Assembly (NCBI RefSeq): GCF_040250305.1 | Contig: NZ_CP158190.1 | Location: 900,001 to 964,000 of the forward strand | Source: Peribacillus frigoritolerans | Lineage (GTDB): Bacteria > Bacillota > Bacilli > Bacillales > DSM-1321 | Length of the DNA: 64,000 nt | Direction: 5' to 3' | Shown: in pieces, positions 9,137-16,812 of the stretch | How positions within the stretch are numbered: position 1 is the stretch's first letter | How the letters are laid out: each line of letters begins with the position of its first letter | Notes under the pieces: model-generated | Database searches by the model: none | Told to the model about the DNA's origin: nothing | What the model saw: only the letters and a program-made list of their open reading frames with translations | Program-made: the position numbers and the translations under genes

Positions 9137-9412
9137 TTAGCCCATGCTGAGATTTTTCCATATTCACCGTGCATTTTTGGTCCACCATTTATAAAAATCT
9201 TCTTTGAAAATTTGAATCAAGATATCCTAATAATGGGCTTCTGTATATCCGGTCACGTACGGACCTTATATGTTTAGAGGCCATCCTGGAATCTTAGGTA
9301 AAGGCGTATCAACAGGTAATGAACCAATTTTCGCTGCTTCTTTTAATAAAAGTTCTTTATTTTAAATCCCCATTCATTCCACGATTCTTCTAAACTCGGC
9401 TAATTCTTTCAT
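9137..9412 (-). pseudogene. Nonsense-riddled gene remnant
   Basis: Starting at an ATG with GGAAGGAG upstream, one continuous frame of about 91 codons reads like protein (MKELAEFRRIVE, then KEAAKIGSLPVDTPLPKIPG, then ILIQIFKEDFYKWWTKN). It is broken by five in-frame stops and no frameshift. This is the pattern of point-mutation decay. Family not recognised. It occupies most of the gap between 9010 and 9512 and is antisense to the array. Confidence 0.5.
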
Positions 9413-9512
9413 GTGAATGACTCCTTCCTTGTTTATTCGAACTGTGCAACATTAAAACTCATATAATTTTCCACTATTTGGTTTATAATGATAGTAAGGA
9501 GTTGTTGTTTAA

Positions 9513-9887
9513 TTGAATGTTACTAATATAAGTACATCCATTTGTGAAGATATTATAATTACTAATTTGACAGGTTTCATAACCCTTGCTGATGTAAACA
9601 CCTGGTTTAATTCATTTGAGAAAACGTGCTATTCATTTATTAGACAAGGAAAAAAGTATAAGTTGTTAGTTAATCGTAAAGGTTATACTCCAGAACATTT
9701 TTCTGTACAAAAATTGTGGAAAGACAAATTTTTCTCTAATAATATATTAGAGAACACCATTGCAGTCGCTTTTTTATTAGAAGAAGGTGATATTCTAATT
9801 CACCTTGAACAGTCTAATACCAAAGACAATGCAATGTTCTCAAGTAATTATGACCAATTAATTGACTGGCTTACTAAATATAAATAA
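9513..9887 (+). CDS. Hypothetical cytosolic protein
   Basis: A 124-residue soluble protein. The order of strands and helices (IIITNLTGFITLADVNTWF, KKYKLLVNRKGYTP, TIAVAFLLEEGD) looks like an STAS/SpoIIAA-type fold, but no signature is decisive and no function is assigned. TTG start. It is followed by a small hairpin and the repeat copy at 9.9 kb. Confidence 0.6.
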   Translation: MNVTNISTSICEDIIITNLTGFITLADVNTWFNSFEKTCYSFIRQGKKYKLLVNRKGYTPEHFSVQKLWKDKFFSNNILENTIAVAFLLEEGDILIHLEQSNTKDNAMFSSNYDQLIDWLTKYK

Positions 9888-9901
9888 CGGATTATTACTC
9901 C

Positions 9902-10047
9902 TAAGTTGCTGAAAGGTAACTTTTTTTAATGCACAGTTTGTGTCAACTCTGCAATAAGCTATAGAACTAACGGGTGCGTTAGCTGAAGATCGTAGCTGTC
10001 TTTAAGGCAGCTTTTTTCTTATGGAACTAACGGGGCAGGATAGTTGA
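9902..10047 (+). repeat. Array repeat, type A, with accessory GCACAG box
   Basis: Three parts lie in a row: a small AAGTTGCT/AGGTAACTT terminator hairpin (9902-9928), the accessory box GCACAGTTTGTGTCAACTC (9931-9957), and a full type A copy (9964-10047) with left box GAACTAACGGGTGCGTTAG, hairpin AGCTGTC-TTTA-AGGCAGCT and right box AACTAACGGGGCAGGATAG. Confidence 0.92.
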
Positions 10048-10193
10048 AGAGTGCTGTTTGATCTTTATTCAACAATTGGGCCATTTAATGGAATAAGGCT
10101 TAATGAACGGTCAGTTGAAGAAAAAAGGTTATTTCGTTCTATTGTCGAATTTAGTCTATTTAAGAAGATTAGGATTTTCAAAGGAGAAAGAGT

Positions 10194-10544
10194 ATGCAAA
10201 AAAAGGGACAATTAGAAGTTTTTAACCTACACGAATTAATAAAAGACCAAAAGGACTACACAAATTTTATCGTAAGTGAAGTAAATGACCACGCTCTTAG
10301 AATAGCTGTGATAAATGGAGAATTTCACTGGCATAAACACGACGATTGCGATGAATTATTTTATGTATTAGAAGGTGAACTTTTCATAGACCTAGAAAAC
10401 AATGAAACAGTTTCTTTGAAACCAGGTGAAATATTTACTGTTCCTGCTAATACAATGCATCGTACTCGTTCAAACGAACGGACAGTTAATATATGTTTTG
10501 AAAAGGCGAGTATTGACGTAAAAGGAAGTAACAGTGAGTTGTAA
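10194..10544 (+). CDS. Cupin-domain protein
   Basis: A single-cupin protein of 116 residues. Motif 1 is HWHKHDDCDELFYVLEGE (about 42-59), giving two histidines and a glutamate as metal ligands. Motif 2 is PGEIFTVPANTMH. Such small cupins are sugar-modifying enzymes, dioxygenases or metal-binding proteins; the reaction is not predictable. ATG with AAAGGAGAAAG upstream. Sole gene of its cassette. Confidence 0.85.
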   Translation: MQKKGQLEVFNLHELIKDQKDYTNFIVSEVNDHALRIAVINGEFHWHKHDDCDELFYVLEGELFIDLENNETVSLKPGEIFTVPANTMHRTRSNERTVNICFEKASIDVKGSNSEL

Positions 10545-10572
10545 TTATCTATGGGGTTATTTCACTAAAGGG

Positions 10573-10605
10573 CGCATTTCATTAATATGAAATGCGTTAT
10601 TTTTG
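10573..10605 (+). terminator. Terminator after the cupin gene
   Basis: CGCATTTCAT-taat-ATGAAATGCG followed by TTATTTTTG. It is preceded by CACTAAAGG, possibly a left-box remnant, so this may be a cassette boundary with a different hairpin. Confidence 0.75.
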
Positions 10606-10630
10606 TTTAACAATCATTTACAAAAAATTA

Positions 10631-10662
10631 TTAATCAGTTAAACTGATAATATGATTAACTG
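10631..10662 (+). promoter_or_regulatory. Inverted repeats, likely MarR operator
   Basis: ATCAGTTAAACTGAT is a near-perfect palindrome, followed by a second related half (ATTAACTGAT), immediately upstream of the ribosome binding site of the MarR-type gene. MarR proteins commonly repress their own operon from such sites; binding here is inferred. Confidence 0.55.
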
Positions 10663-10681
10663 ATAATTGGAGGTGATTAAT

Positions 10682-11125
10682 CTGTATTTAAATAATTCTT
10701 ATGGTTTTTTGCTAGCAAAAATTGAGGAAGAGATGGAAGAACGCTTAATAAATAATCTTTCGCCACTAAAAATCAACGCAAGACAATTTGGAATCTTACA
10801 ATTTATTGAAGATAATCCAGATTCCTCACAAATCACAGTTTCCAATGCACTATTTATTGACCGTACAACAATGGTGGCACATGCTGATCATTTAGAGGAT
10901 TTAGGTTATATCAAAAGGATTAAAAACCCAAATGACAGAAGGTCATTTGTTCTAACCATAACGGATCAAGGTGAAGAAAAATTAAGGTTAGGAAGAAATT
11001 ATCTTGAGGATACTGAATTAAGCGTTTTATCATCTCTAACTAAGGAAGAAAAAGAAAAATTAAAATCACTTTTGTTAAAAGTTTGGAGATCAATTCAAAA
11101 GGAGGAAAAGGATGAATCGTATTGA
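10682..11125 (+). CDS. MarR family transcriptional regulator
   Basis: A winged-helix dimeric regulator of about 147 residues. The helix-turn-helix region contains QFGILQFIEDNP and DRTTMVAHADHLEDLGYIKR, and the wing reads NPNDRRSFVLTIT, the MarR signature. GGAGGTGA at 10669-10676 cannot precede the upstream TTG. It points to a CTG start at 10682, an unusual start codon. The next gene (rhodanese) overlaps its end by 14 bases, so both are one operon, probably autorepressed through the palindromes just upstream. Confidence 0.85.
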   Translation: MYLNNSYGFLLAKIEEEMEERLINNLSPLKINARQFGILQFIEDNPDSSQITVSNALFIDRTTMVAHADHLEDLGYIKRIKNPNDRRSFVLTITDQGEEKLRLGRNYLEDTELSVLSSLTKEEKEKLKSLLLKVWRSIQKEEKDESY

Positions 11126-11513
11126 GTATTTTAAAGCAAGGTTAGAAGCTAACATGAGTCCAATGGAATATAGAAATGCAATAAAAGATTTCCCTGAAGG
11201 CTATGTTTTAATTGATGTAAGAGTGGGACCCAATGAAATGAAGAAAGAGAAGTTGCAAGGTGCTCTCGTTATGCCTTTAGATCAAATTCCGAATAGGATA
11301 GATGAATTACCAAAAGAAAAGACACTGGTTTTATATTGTTGGGATACTTGGTGTACACTTGCTGCAAAAGCAGCCATTCTTTTATTAGAGAATGGTTTTA
11401 ATGCTAAAGAGCTTTACGGTGGATTAGCAGCTTGGAAGACATTGGGGCTTCCAACTGAAGAACTTGGAAGCAATCAAAACTCTTTAACAAGTTCTGTAAA
11501 CTGTGAGTGTTAA
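11112..11513 (+). CDS. Rhodanese-like domain protein
   Basis: A single rhodanese domain of 133 residues, carrying sulfur on an active-site cysteine. YVLIDVRVGP and GALVMPLDQIP are the two family blocks. The active-site loop reads LYCWDTWCT, with Cys76 and Cys81 (Cys76 occupies the expected catalytic place). It ends in CEC. ATG with AAAGGAGGAAAAGG upstream, inside the end of the marR-like gene. Such marR-rhodanese pairs often respond to thiol or sulfide stress; that role is inferred. Confidence 0.85.
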   Translation: MNRIEYFKARLEANMSPMEYRNAIKDFPEGYVLIDVRVGPNEMKKEKLQGALVMPLDQIPNRIDELPKEKTLVLYCWDTWCTLAAKAAILLLENGFNAKELYGGLAAWKTLGLPTEELGSNQNSLTSSVNCEC

Positions 11514-11538
11514 ATGAATTTAATATTAAAAGTAGGCT

Positions 11539-11614
11539 TATTCAAGAAAAGGGCGCGATTCTTGAATAAGTTTCGCTTTTCTTAATGAACTAACGGGTGC
11601 GTTAGTTCATTAAG
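11539..11614 (+). repeat. Array repeat: GGGCGC variant plus bare simple site
   Basis: First a palindromic block with 12-base arms (CTTATTCAAGAA and its complement) around AAGGGCGCGA, ending in TTCGCTTTTC. Then a bare site at 11584-11611 with perfect 11-base inverted arms (AATGAACTAAC) around the 6-base spacer GGGTGC. No hairpin-terminator follows, so only one recombination-type core is present. Confidence 0.85.
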
Positions 11615-11677
11615 GATCACAAAAATAATCAATCTTTTTATAAAGTAAACAAGAAGATTAAAAATATATGTTGTTCG

Positions 11678-11714
11678 AAAAAGGGGAGGGTATAGATATT
11701 CCTTCCCCTTTTTG
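11678..11714 (+). terminator. Bidirectional terminator-like hairpin
   Basis: AAAAAGGGGA pairs with TTCCCCTTTTT. It lies in the long gene-free stretch 11615-12096, where nothing else except the duplicated 45-base segment is evident. Confidence 0.65.
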
Positions 11715-11890
11715 TTTACAGTTAAATTTGTATGACTGTATTGTTTATAATGTACTCGATTTTGTATCTCAAAACAGTTTAGTGATTGAATTGGTGCGGT
11801 TTTGAGTGGATTAATAACTCTATGTACTCAAATCCATGTCCCCAATGTACTTATCTTTGTGTCTTCGTACAGCGACTAGGATGAATAGAT

Positions 11891-11980
11891 CTAAAAACAT
11901 TTTTCATCGTATTTTATTCTGGAGAAGATAGATTACTAAAAACATTTTTCATCGTATTTTATTCTGGAGAAGATAGATTA
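11891..11980 (+). repeat. Perfect 45-bp tandem duplication
   Basis: Two adjacent identical 45-base units, each starting CTAAAAACATTTTTCATCG and ending AGAAGATAGATTA. They lie upstream of the macrolide phosphotransferase gene, so the duplication may alter its promoter or leader. Confidence 0.9.
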
Positions 11981-12096
11981 GATGATATATTATAAAAATG
12001 TATTAATTGAGATTTTTTGGAAATATTTTTCTCAGAAAGAAAAACAGGTTATTCCAATAAACTTGCTTTTTTTTACAAAAAGAATAGGAGAAGGAA

Positions 12097-13005
12097 GTGA
12101 TCGCTTTGAAGAAACAGCAAGCAGCAGAAATAGCAAGAAAGTATGGTTTGAAAGTGAAAGAGGAGTCTCTTGTATTCAACCAATCAGGTTTGGACTTTCT
12201 AGTTGTCTATGCAGAAGATGATAAATGCGAGGAATGGGTGCTAAGGTTTCCGAGACGAGAAGATGTGATGCCTAGGACCTCAATCGAGAAGAAAGCATTG
12301 GATCTTGTCAACAAATATGTCACTTTTCAGACTCCAGTCTGGTCGGTTTATGAAGATGATCTGATAGCGTATAAAAAGTTAACTGGAGTACCAGCCGGCA
12401 CGATCGATCCAGAGATTCAAAACTATGTGTGGGAGATGGATTATGAAAATGTTCCTGAACAGTTTCATCAGACATTAGCCAAAGCTCTGGCTTCGCTGCA
12501 TACAGTGCCGAAAGCAGAAGCTCTTAAAGTAGGACTGATTGTCCATACAGCAGAGGAGGCAAGAAAATCAATGATCGAGCGTATGGAAAAGGTAAAAGCG
12601 GAATTTGGCGTAGGTGAATCCCTATGGAAACGTTGGCAGACCTGGGTGAAAAATGAGGAATTGTGGCCTCAGGAGACAGGTTTGATTCACGGAGATGTTC
12701 ATGCTGGGCATACGATGATTGATAAGGATGCCAACGTAACCGGTTTAATCGACTGGACTGAAGCAAAAGTAACAGATGTATCAAATGATTTTGTTTTCCA
12801 TTACCGCGTATTCGGGGAAACAGGCCTGGAGAAACTGATCGACTACTACAGGAAAGCAGGAGGGATTTACTGGCCTGCCATGAAGGAGCACATTATTGAA
12901 CTTACTGCGGCATATTCTGTTGCAATTGCTGAGTTTGCAATCATCTCAGGCTTGGAAGAGTATAAGCAGATGGCAAGAGAAACATTGGAATTGGATGACC
13001 GTTAG
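12097..13005 (+). CDS. mph: Macrolide 2'-phosphotransferase (Mph family)
   Basis: Antibiotic kinase of 302 residues, strongly resembling the MphB/MphC group that phosphorylates the 2'-hydroxyl of the macrolide desosamine using GTP. The N-lobe has [12 protein letters not shown]. The catalytic loop is [14 protein letters not shown], with His198 and Asp200. The metal-binding segment is [12 protein letters not shown]. All expected catalytic residues are present. GTG start, AGGAG six bases before. The unit has its own long leader with a 45-base duplication. It predicts macrolide inactivation; the exact subclass is not certain. Confidence 0.9.
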   Translation: MIALKKQQAAEIARKYGLKVKEESLVFNQSGLDFLVVYAEDDKCEEWVLRFPRREDVMPRTSIEKKALDLVNKYVTFQTPVWSVYEDDLIAYKKLTGVPAGTIDPEIQNYVWEMDYENVPEQFHQTLAKALASLHTVPKAEALKVGLIVHTAEEARKSMIERMEKVKAEFGVGESLWKRWQTWVKNEELWPQETGLIHGDVHAGHTMIDKDANVTGLIDWTEAKVTDVSNDFVFHYRVFGETGLEKLIDYYRKAGGIYWPAMKEHIIELTAAYSVAIAEFAIISGLEEYKQMARETLELDDR

Positions 13006-13261
13006 CATTAAGCAAAAAATAAAGTAATTATGGGAAAATACAGTTCTTCTCAATGAATAATAACTGCTAAGTTTTTCTCTTGGATTACTTCAGTGGTGTG
13101 AATAAAGAATTCACAAGCCAAAACGCATGCGTTTTCACAGAGAAAATCTTAAACCTTTACACAGTACGACTAACTCACGACAAAAAAGGTCACGATGAAA
13201 GGCATAAAGTTTTTTTTGTAACTACACACCCAAAATTATAAATATGTAAAGATACATATTA
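13006..13261. other. Gene-free spacer after mph
   Basis: Contains a short AAAACGCATGCGTTTT palindrome near 13130. No gene-like frame is seen; it leads into the next repeat copy. Confidence 0.4.
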
Positions 13262-13338
13262 GTTTAACGGGTGCTTAATTAGGGAGTTGCGTTAGCAACT
13301 CTTTTTCTTATGGAACTAACGGGGCAGGTTAATTGAAG
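13262..13338 (+). repeat. Array repeat, GAGTTGC hairpin variant
   Basis: Left box TTTAACGGGTGCTTAATTAG, hairpin GAGTTGC-GTTA-GCAACTC with TTTTTC, then AACTAACGGGGCAGGTTAATTG. Confidence 0.92.
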
Positions 13339-13439
13339 AAGAAAATAGGATTTTAATGTTACTATTTAATGTTACTAATTGAAATTAATGTTAAAGTAAG
13401 TGTGGAAAAAATTTCAAAAAATAAATGAGGGTGTTTAAT

Positions 13440-13928
13440 ATGTTTAGGTTTAGTTTTTTGTTTCAGTTTGGTATAGCATCTATTTTACTTTTAATTTCTA
13501 CTGTTTGTGCTTTATATGAAGGTAGTGCAATCGTAGATCATCCTAGCGAATGGAAGTACTCAACACCATTTTCCCAATTTTTATACGGTGAGGTAAATAG
13601 TAATAGCTATATATCACAACTTGACTACTTTATATACGCAGCTAAATTTCAACCAACTTTTCCTGCCATTATGGTAATAAGCAGTTTATATTTGTTAATT
13701 CGTATTGGATACCATTTATTAAAGCAACAGCATAAACGGTTTGCTTATTATTTATCTTTTTGGGGTGGAGTATTATTCTTACTTAGTTATTTTATTTTTA
13801 ATTCTCCTACATTTGGTGGTCAAATTTTTTTCTATATTTGGTTAGTGAGTGGTGTATTGTGCATTGTAATTGCTGTAATAACTTATTTTCAGATTTTAAA
13901 TCGTAACACAAACGAAATTACAAATTAA
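13440..13928 (+). CDS. Four-TM membrane protein, hypothetical
   Basis: A 162-residue integral membrane protein. Hydrophobic segments lie at about 4-24, 68-85, 98-118 and 126-150, with a polar extracytoplasmic loop between the first two. No family recognised. ATG at 13440 is preferred because GAGGGTG lies just before it; an ATG 15 bases upstream would overlap that ribosome site. Sole gene between a full repeat and a bare simple site. Confidence 0.65.
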   Translation: MFRFSFLFQFGIASILLLISTVCALYEGSAIVDHPSEWKYSTPFSQFLYGEVNSNSYISQLDYFIYAAKFQPTFPAIMVISSLYLLIRIGYHLLKQQHKRFAYYLSFWGGVLFLLSYFIFNSPTFGGQIFFYIWLVSGVLCIVIAVITYFQILNRNTNEITN

Positions 13929-13932
13929 ACTT

Positions 13933-13962
13933 ATTGAACTAACGGGGCAGATTAGTTGTATA
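13933..13962 (+). repeat. Array repeat, bare simple site
   Basis: TTGAACTAAC, spacer GGGGCAG, then ATTAGTTGTA: a right-box type core with no left box and no hairpin. It follows the stop codon of the preceding gene within a few bases. Confidence 0.85.
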
Positions 13963-14019
13963 AAACATGTGTTTATCTATAATTGGTAATATATTCATAA
14001 TTGTAGAGGGGTTGAGAAC

Positions 14020-14499
14020 TTGATAGTAGGAATATTTGAAGCACATTTGCCTGTAAAAAACTTAGATGTTTCAATGGAGTTTTATAAAAAGCTGGGTTTG
14101 GAATTTGCATGGCGTGATGAAGAAACTGCTTTTTTTTGGGTTGAAAAAGGAAAAAGTTGGTTAGGTTTGTGGGAGGGAAATGAGTATCAAACGCCATACC
14201 ATCCTTCCTTACGACATATTGCTTTTCGAGTTTCATATGAAAATTTAAAAGAATCTTTAAAATGGTTAGATTCTATTCAAGTTAAAGTCGTGCCATTTGG
14301 TAGTAGAAAATCTATTGAGCCATTTATTCGACCATATTCAGAAAATGCTTCCGTTTACTTTGAAGACCCTGATGGTAACAGTTTGGAAATGATGTGTTCT
14401 GTTGAAGTTCCTAATGCTTTAAAACATATTAATGATAAGCTGTCCTTTGAAGATTGGGAGGAATTAGCTAAAAGTAAATTAAAAAAAGAGAAGGCATAA
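14020..14499 (+). CDS. VOC (glyoxalase/bleomycin-resistance fold) protein
   Basis: A vicinal-oxygen-chelate protein of 159 residues with two beta-alpha-beta-beta-beta modules. It begins IFEAHLPVKNLDVSMEFYKKLGLEF and has RHIAFRV and VYFEDPDGNSLEMM, the strands carrying the usual metal ligands (His of RHIAF, Glu of LEM). The first ligand is His12 in EAHLPV. Substrate unknown; such genes are frequent in cassette arrays. TTG start with GAGGGG upstream. Confidence 0.85.
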   Translation: MIVGIFEAHLPVKNLDVSMEFYKKLGLEFAWRDEETAFFWVEKGKSWLGLWEGNEYQTPYHPSLRHIAFRVSYENLKESLKWLDSIQVKVVPFGSRKSIEPFIRPYSENASVYFEDPDGNSLEMMCSVEVPNALKHINDKLSFEDWEELAKSKLKKEKA

Positions 14500-14517
14500 T
14501 TATTTATATTGCTTATT

Positions 14518-14606
14518 GAACTAACGAGTGCGTTAGCTGAAGATTGGAGCTGTCTTTAAGTTAGCTTTTTCTTTATGCAACTAACGGGGCAGGTTAGTTG
14601 CATAAG
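14518..14606 (+). repeat. Array repeat, type A, with extended right-box palindrome
   Basis: Full copy. The right box has perfect 13-base inverted arms (TTATGCAACTAAC and its complement) around GGGGCAG, so pairing extends beyond the conserved core into the neighbouring cassette. Confidence 0.95.
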
Positions 14607-14662
14607 GATAATGGTTTTTTGTGGTAAAAATCAATAGGAAAAGGATAATAAGGGGGATGACT

Positions 14663-14977
14663 ATGGAAGGGTTGGAAATATACGATTTTTTAAGATTAGT
14701 TTTTATTACTTTTATCATTAGTTTAATTGTTATTACCATTATTTTATTGGTTCAAAAGAAACGGAGCAACCTTGTTAATGGATTCACAGTTAGTATTACT
14801 TCAATAATTTCAATAATTGTTTCTGGTATTAATCTTATTATTATGGGATACATAGCTGATGAATTAAATTTAGGAGGAGATGTTATTTCCTCATATTTGT
14901 TTCTTATAATTTTAGGGTTAAGCATATTTAATTTGTTTATTTACTTTGAAAATAAAAACAGTATTATTAGTGCCTAA
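14663..14977 (+). CDS. Small three-TM membrane protein, hypothetical
   Basis: A 105-residue protein with three hydrophobic helices (about 10-30, 40-62, 73-94) and short loops; rich in isoleucine. No family recognised. ATG at 14663 follows AAGGGGG with seven bases spacing; an ATG two codons earlier is possible. Single-gene cassette. Confidence 0.65.
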   Translation: MEGLEIYDFLRLVFITFIISLIVITIILLVQKKRSNLVNGFTVSITSIISIIVSGINLIIMGYIADELNLGGDVISSYLFLIILGLSIFNLFIYFENKNSIISA

Positions 14978-14994
14978 TAAATAAATTTTGTTCT

Positions 14995-15100
14995 TAAAGG
15001 AGTTGTTAGGGCAACTCCTTTAACGGGTGCGTTAGCTGAAGATTGGAGCTGTCTTAAGGCAATTTTTCTTCTTTAACTAATAGGTGTTATTGTTTAATGA
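14995..15100 (+). repeat. Array repeat with an extra leading hairpin
   Basis: An additional AAGGAGTTG-ttaggg-CAACTCCTT hairpin (14997-15020) runs into TTTAACGGGTGCGTTAG, a type A hairpin (worn), and a degenerate right box CTAATAGGTGTTATTGTTTAATG. Confidence 0.85.
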
Positions 15101-15180
15101 AAAATCTACTATTCTAGTATAATAGTTCTTCTTTTGTCTATACTGTCTATTAATATGGTATAGATTGGAGAGAAACAGAT

Positions 15181-15232
15181 ATGATCTTAACTGAAGTATG
15201 GGGTTTATATAAGGCAGATAATCAAATCCAAT
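15181..15232 (+). pseudogene. Truncated 5' end of a cassette gene
   Basis: GGAGAGAAACAG precedes an ATG and 17 codons of plausible protein (MILTEVWGLYKADNQIQF). The frame then runs into the 3' end of the opposite-strand spo0M gene. It looks like the start of a cassette gene cut off at the junction with spo0M DNA. Confidence 0.35.
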
Positions 15233-16003
15233 TTATCGAGAATAACGGGATAGTATATCCATTAGTTCTTGCTTGGCTGTTTCTACACTTTCTTTTTGGA
15301 AATGTTTGTATTGCACTCGGATCTTGGATTCATCCATTCCTGCTGCACTTTCCAAAAACCCAGAAAGTCCTCTTGCTTTTCTATCCACTTCGATGAATAA
15401 ATCTACGGATTGAGCGTCCGCGACGAATCCGATTTCAACCTCATCAAGGCTTCTTTGGAATGGACCGCCCTTTGGCTTGTATTCGAATTCCTGAAAGACA
15501 CCCGTTTTGCTACGTTTGAAGGGTATATTTTTCACTTTGTTCAAGTAAAACCCTAATGATTCGATTGCTTTTAGGAAGCTACTGACTGTTTCATTTTCAA
15601 ATACGTTTATATAATCGTTATCTTTAGGGTCCAATGCGAACGTCACATCCATTTCCGTCTTCATCCACACAGACACGTCTCCTATCGTGATTGGCGTTTC
15701 GTACGGAAGTTGCAAGGAAAACGGAATCACCTTTTCTTCGCCTTTTTCAATGACGAATGCATCCGAAACCTTTATTTTGTAAAGGGTAACATCATCTAAA
15801 TACTTACGGTCATCCTGTTCCCTCAAAACCTGTGTCATCACATGGATGTACAGCCCATTGATTTCCTGTTGGGTGTTTCCGCCAAGGACAAACACGTTCC
15901 CTTTTACCGTTTCTCCTTGTTTGTATGAATCTTTTTCTAATTTTGTATCCACTTTCGCCGCACCGATTCCGATGCTTGCTTTCATTTTATCAAAAAATGA
16001 CAT
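15233..16003 (-). CDS. spo0M: Sporulation-control protein Spo0M
   Basis: A 256-residue arrestin-like protein matching the Spo0M family in length and sequence (MSFFDKMKASIGIGAAKVDT start, QGETVKGNVFVLGG, an acidic middle, FQRSLDEVEIGFV). Spo0M modulates sporulation and cell-division functions in bacilli. The inner ATG is chosen to match family N termini; AAGGGGGAA lies about ten bases upstream. It is one of few minus-strand genes in the array and has no repeat of its own orientation, so it looks like backbone DNA or a later insertion. Confidence 0.9.
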   Translation of the reverse strand: MSFFDKMKASIGIGAAKVDTKLEKDSYKQGETVKGNVFVLGGNTQQEINGLYIHVMTQVLREQDDRKYLDDVTLYKIKVSDAFVIEKGEEKVIPFSLQLPYETPITIGDVSVWMKTEMDVTFALDPKDNDYINVFENETVSSFLKAIESLGFYLNKVKNIPFKRSKTGVFQEFEYKPKGGPFQRSLDEVEIGFVADAQSVDLFIEVDRKARGLSGFLESAAGMDESKIRVQYKHFQKESVETAKQELMDILSRYSR

Positions 16004-16054
16004 GTACATAATTCCCCCTTTGTAAGTCTATAAATAGCATAGCATAATAGGTTC

Positions 16055-16174
16055 ATGAGCGCCTCTAGAAGTGTGGTTCAAAGTTTAATGGGCCATGAAA
16101 AAAGTGAAACCACAAAAATTTATGCATATCTAAGTGGTGCAATGCGGAGAGACTTGTATAGAAAGTATTTTTAA
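16055..16174 (+). pseudogene. C-terminal remnant of a tyrosine recombinase (integrase)
   Basis: A 39-codon frame ends in a stop and reads VVQSLMGHEKSETTKIYAYL. This is the C-terminal active-site segment of phage-type integrases: the LxGH box with the catalytic histidine, then the TT.IY box with the nucleophilic tyrosine. Everything N-terminal, including the first catalytic arginine, is missing; a stop lies just upstream. A GGGACC/GGGTCC terminator follows, then a bare array simple site. Too short to appear as a normal gene call, but the motif is clear. Confidence 0.75.
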
Positions 16175-16196
16175 GGGACCAAGGGTCCTTTTTATT
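16175..16196 (+). terminator. Terminator after the recombinase remnant
   Basis: GGGACC-AA-GGGTCC followed by TTTTTA. Confidence 0.75.
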
Positions 16197-16202
16197 TTGT
16201 TC

Positions 16203-16234
16203 TTAATAAACTATCGGGGCAGGATAGTTTGATA
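16203..16234 (+). repeat. Array repeat, bare simple site (AACTATC variant)
   Basis: Inverted arms AAACTATC and GATAGTTT around GGGGCAG. Compared with AACTAAC/GTTAGTT in other copies, both arms carry the compensating change, so the pairing is kept. Confidence 0.88.
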
Positions 16235-16293
16235 ATCATGGATAATTTTCCAATTTCAGTATAGTGTAGAAGGAAGAAATGGAGGGATGAAAT

Positions 16294-16800
16294 TTGAGAT
16301 TTTTCAAGATGTTTTCTTTTTGCACTTTAATGATAGTATTCTTAAATGCTTGTAGTTTAGAAACTACAAAAACGAAAAGTGAAATTTTAGAAATACCTAA
16401 TATAGATGAATATACAACCTTATTAGTGCAAAGTGTTGATGAGAAAGGGGTATCTTCCAATTCAACTTCAAAGGTCATTACAGATATTAATGAAGTACAA
16501 GCTTTTATAGAGAAAGTGAACAAAATGGAAGTTGTGCAACCTCCTAATAAGGAGTTATTGGAGAAGAGTAAAGAATTAAATAAAAAAGGGAATTACTTTT
16601 TTGTATTATCCGATAAAGAAACCATGGATAACAAAGTGTACACTATGAATTTTTTTAGTGATGGAAGGATTATGTTTCAAGAACCGAACGGAAAGAAGCA
16701 AGAAGCAAATGGAGCAGAACAGAAAATGATGTATTTATCAAAAGAAAAACATACTGATGTTCTTCTTGAAATGAAAGAATTATTAAACATTAAGTTTTAA
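16294..16800 (+). CDS. Predicted lipoprotein
   Basis: A 168-residue secreted lipoprotein. It has a signal peptide (RFFKMFSFCTLMIVFLNAC) with lipobox LNAC at about residue 17-20, then a soluble domain with VSSNSTSKVITDINEVQAFIEKV. The same plan recurs in other lipoproteins of this array. Extracytoplasmic, membrane-anchored; function unknown. TTG start with GGAGGGATGAA upstream. Confidence 0.8.
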   Translation: MRFFKMFSFCTLMIVFLNACSLETTKTKSEILEIPNIDEYTTLLVQSVDEKGVSSNSTSKVITDINEVQAFIEKVNKMEVVQPPNKELLEKSKELNKKGNYFFVLSDKETMDNKVYTMNFFSDGRIMFQEPNGKKQEANGAEQKMMYLSKEKHTDVLLEMKELLNIKF

Positions 16801-16812
16801 TTAATCCTTAAT

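Noticed and set aside
11584..11611. Chromosomal dif site
   Set aside because: The geometry fits, but the sequence is unlike the known Bacillus dif, the arms are symmetric, and the site belongs to a many-copy family.
15240..15396. Continuation of the ORF starting at 15181
   Set aside because: From about 15233 it is the reverse strand of the spo0M coding sequence; only the first 17 codons are separate.
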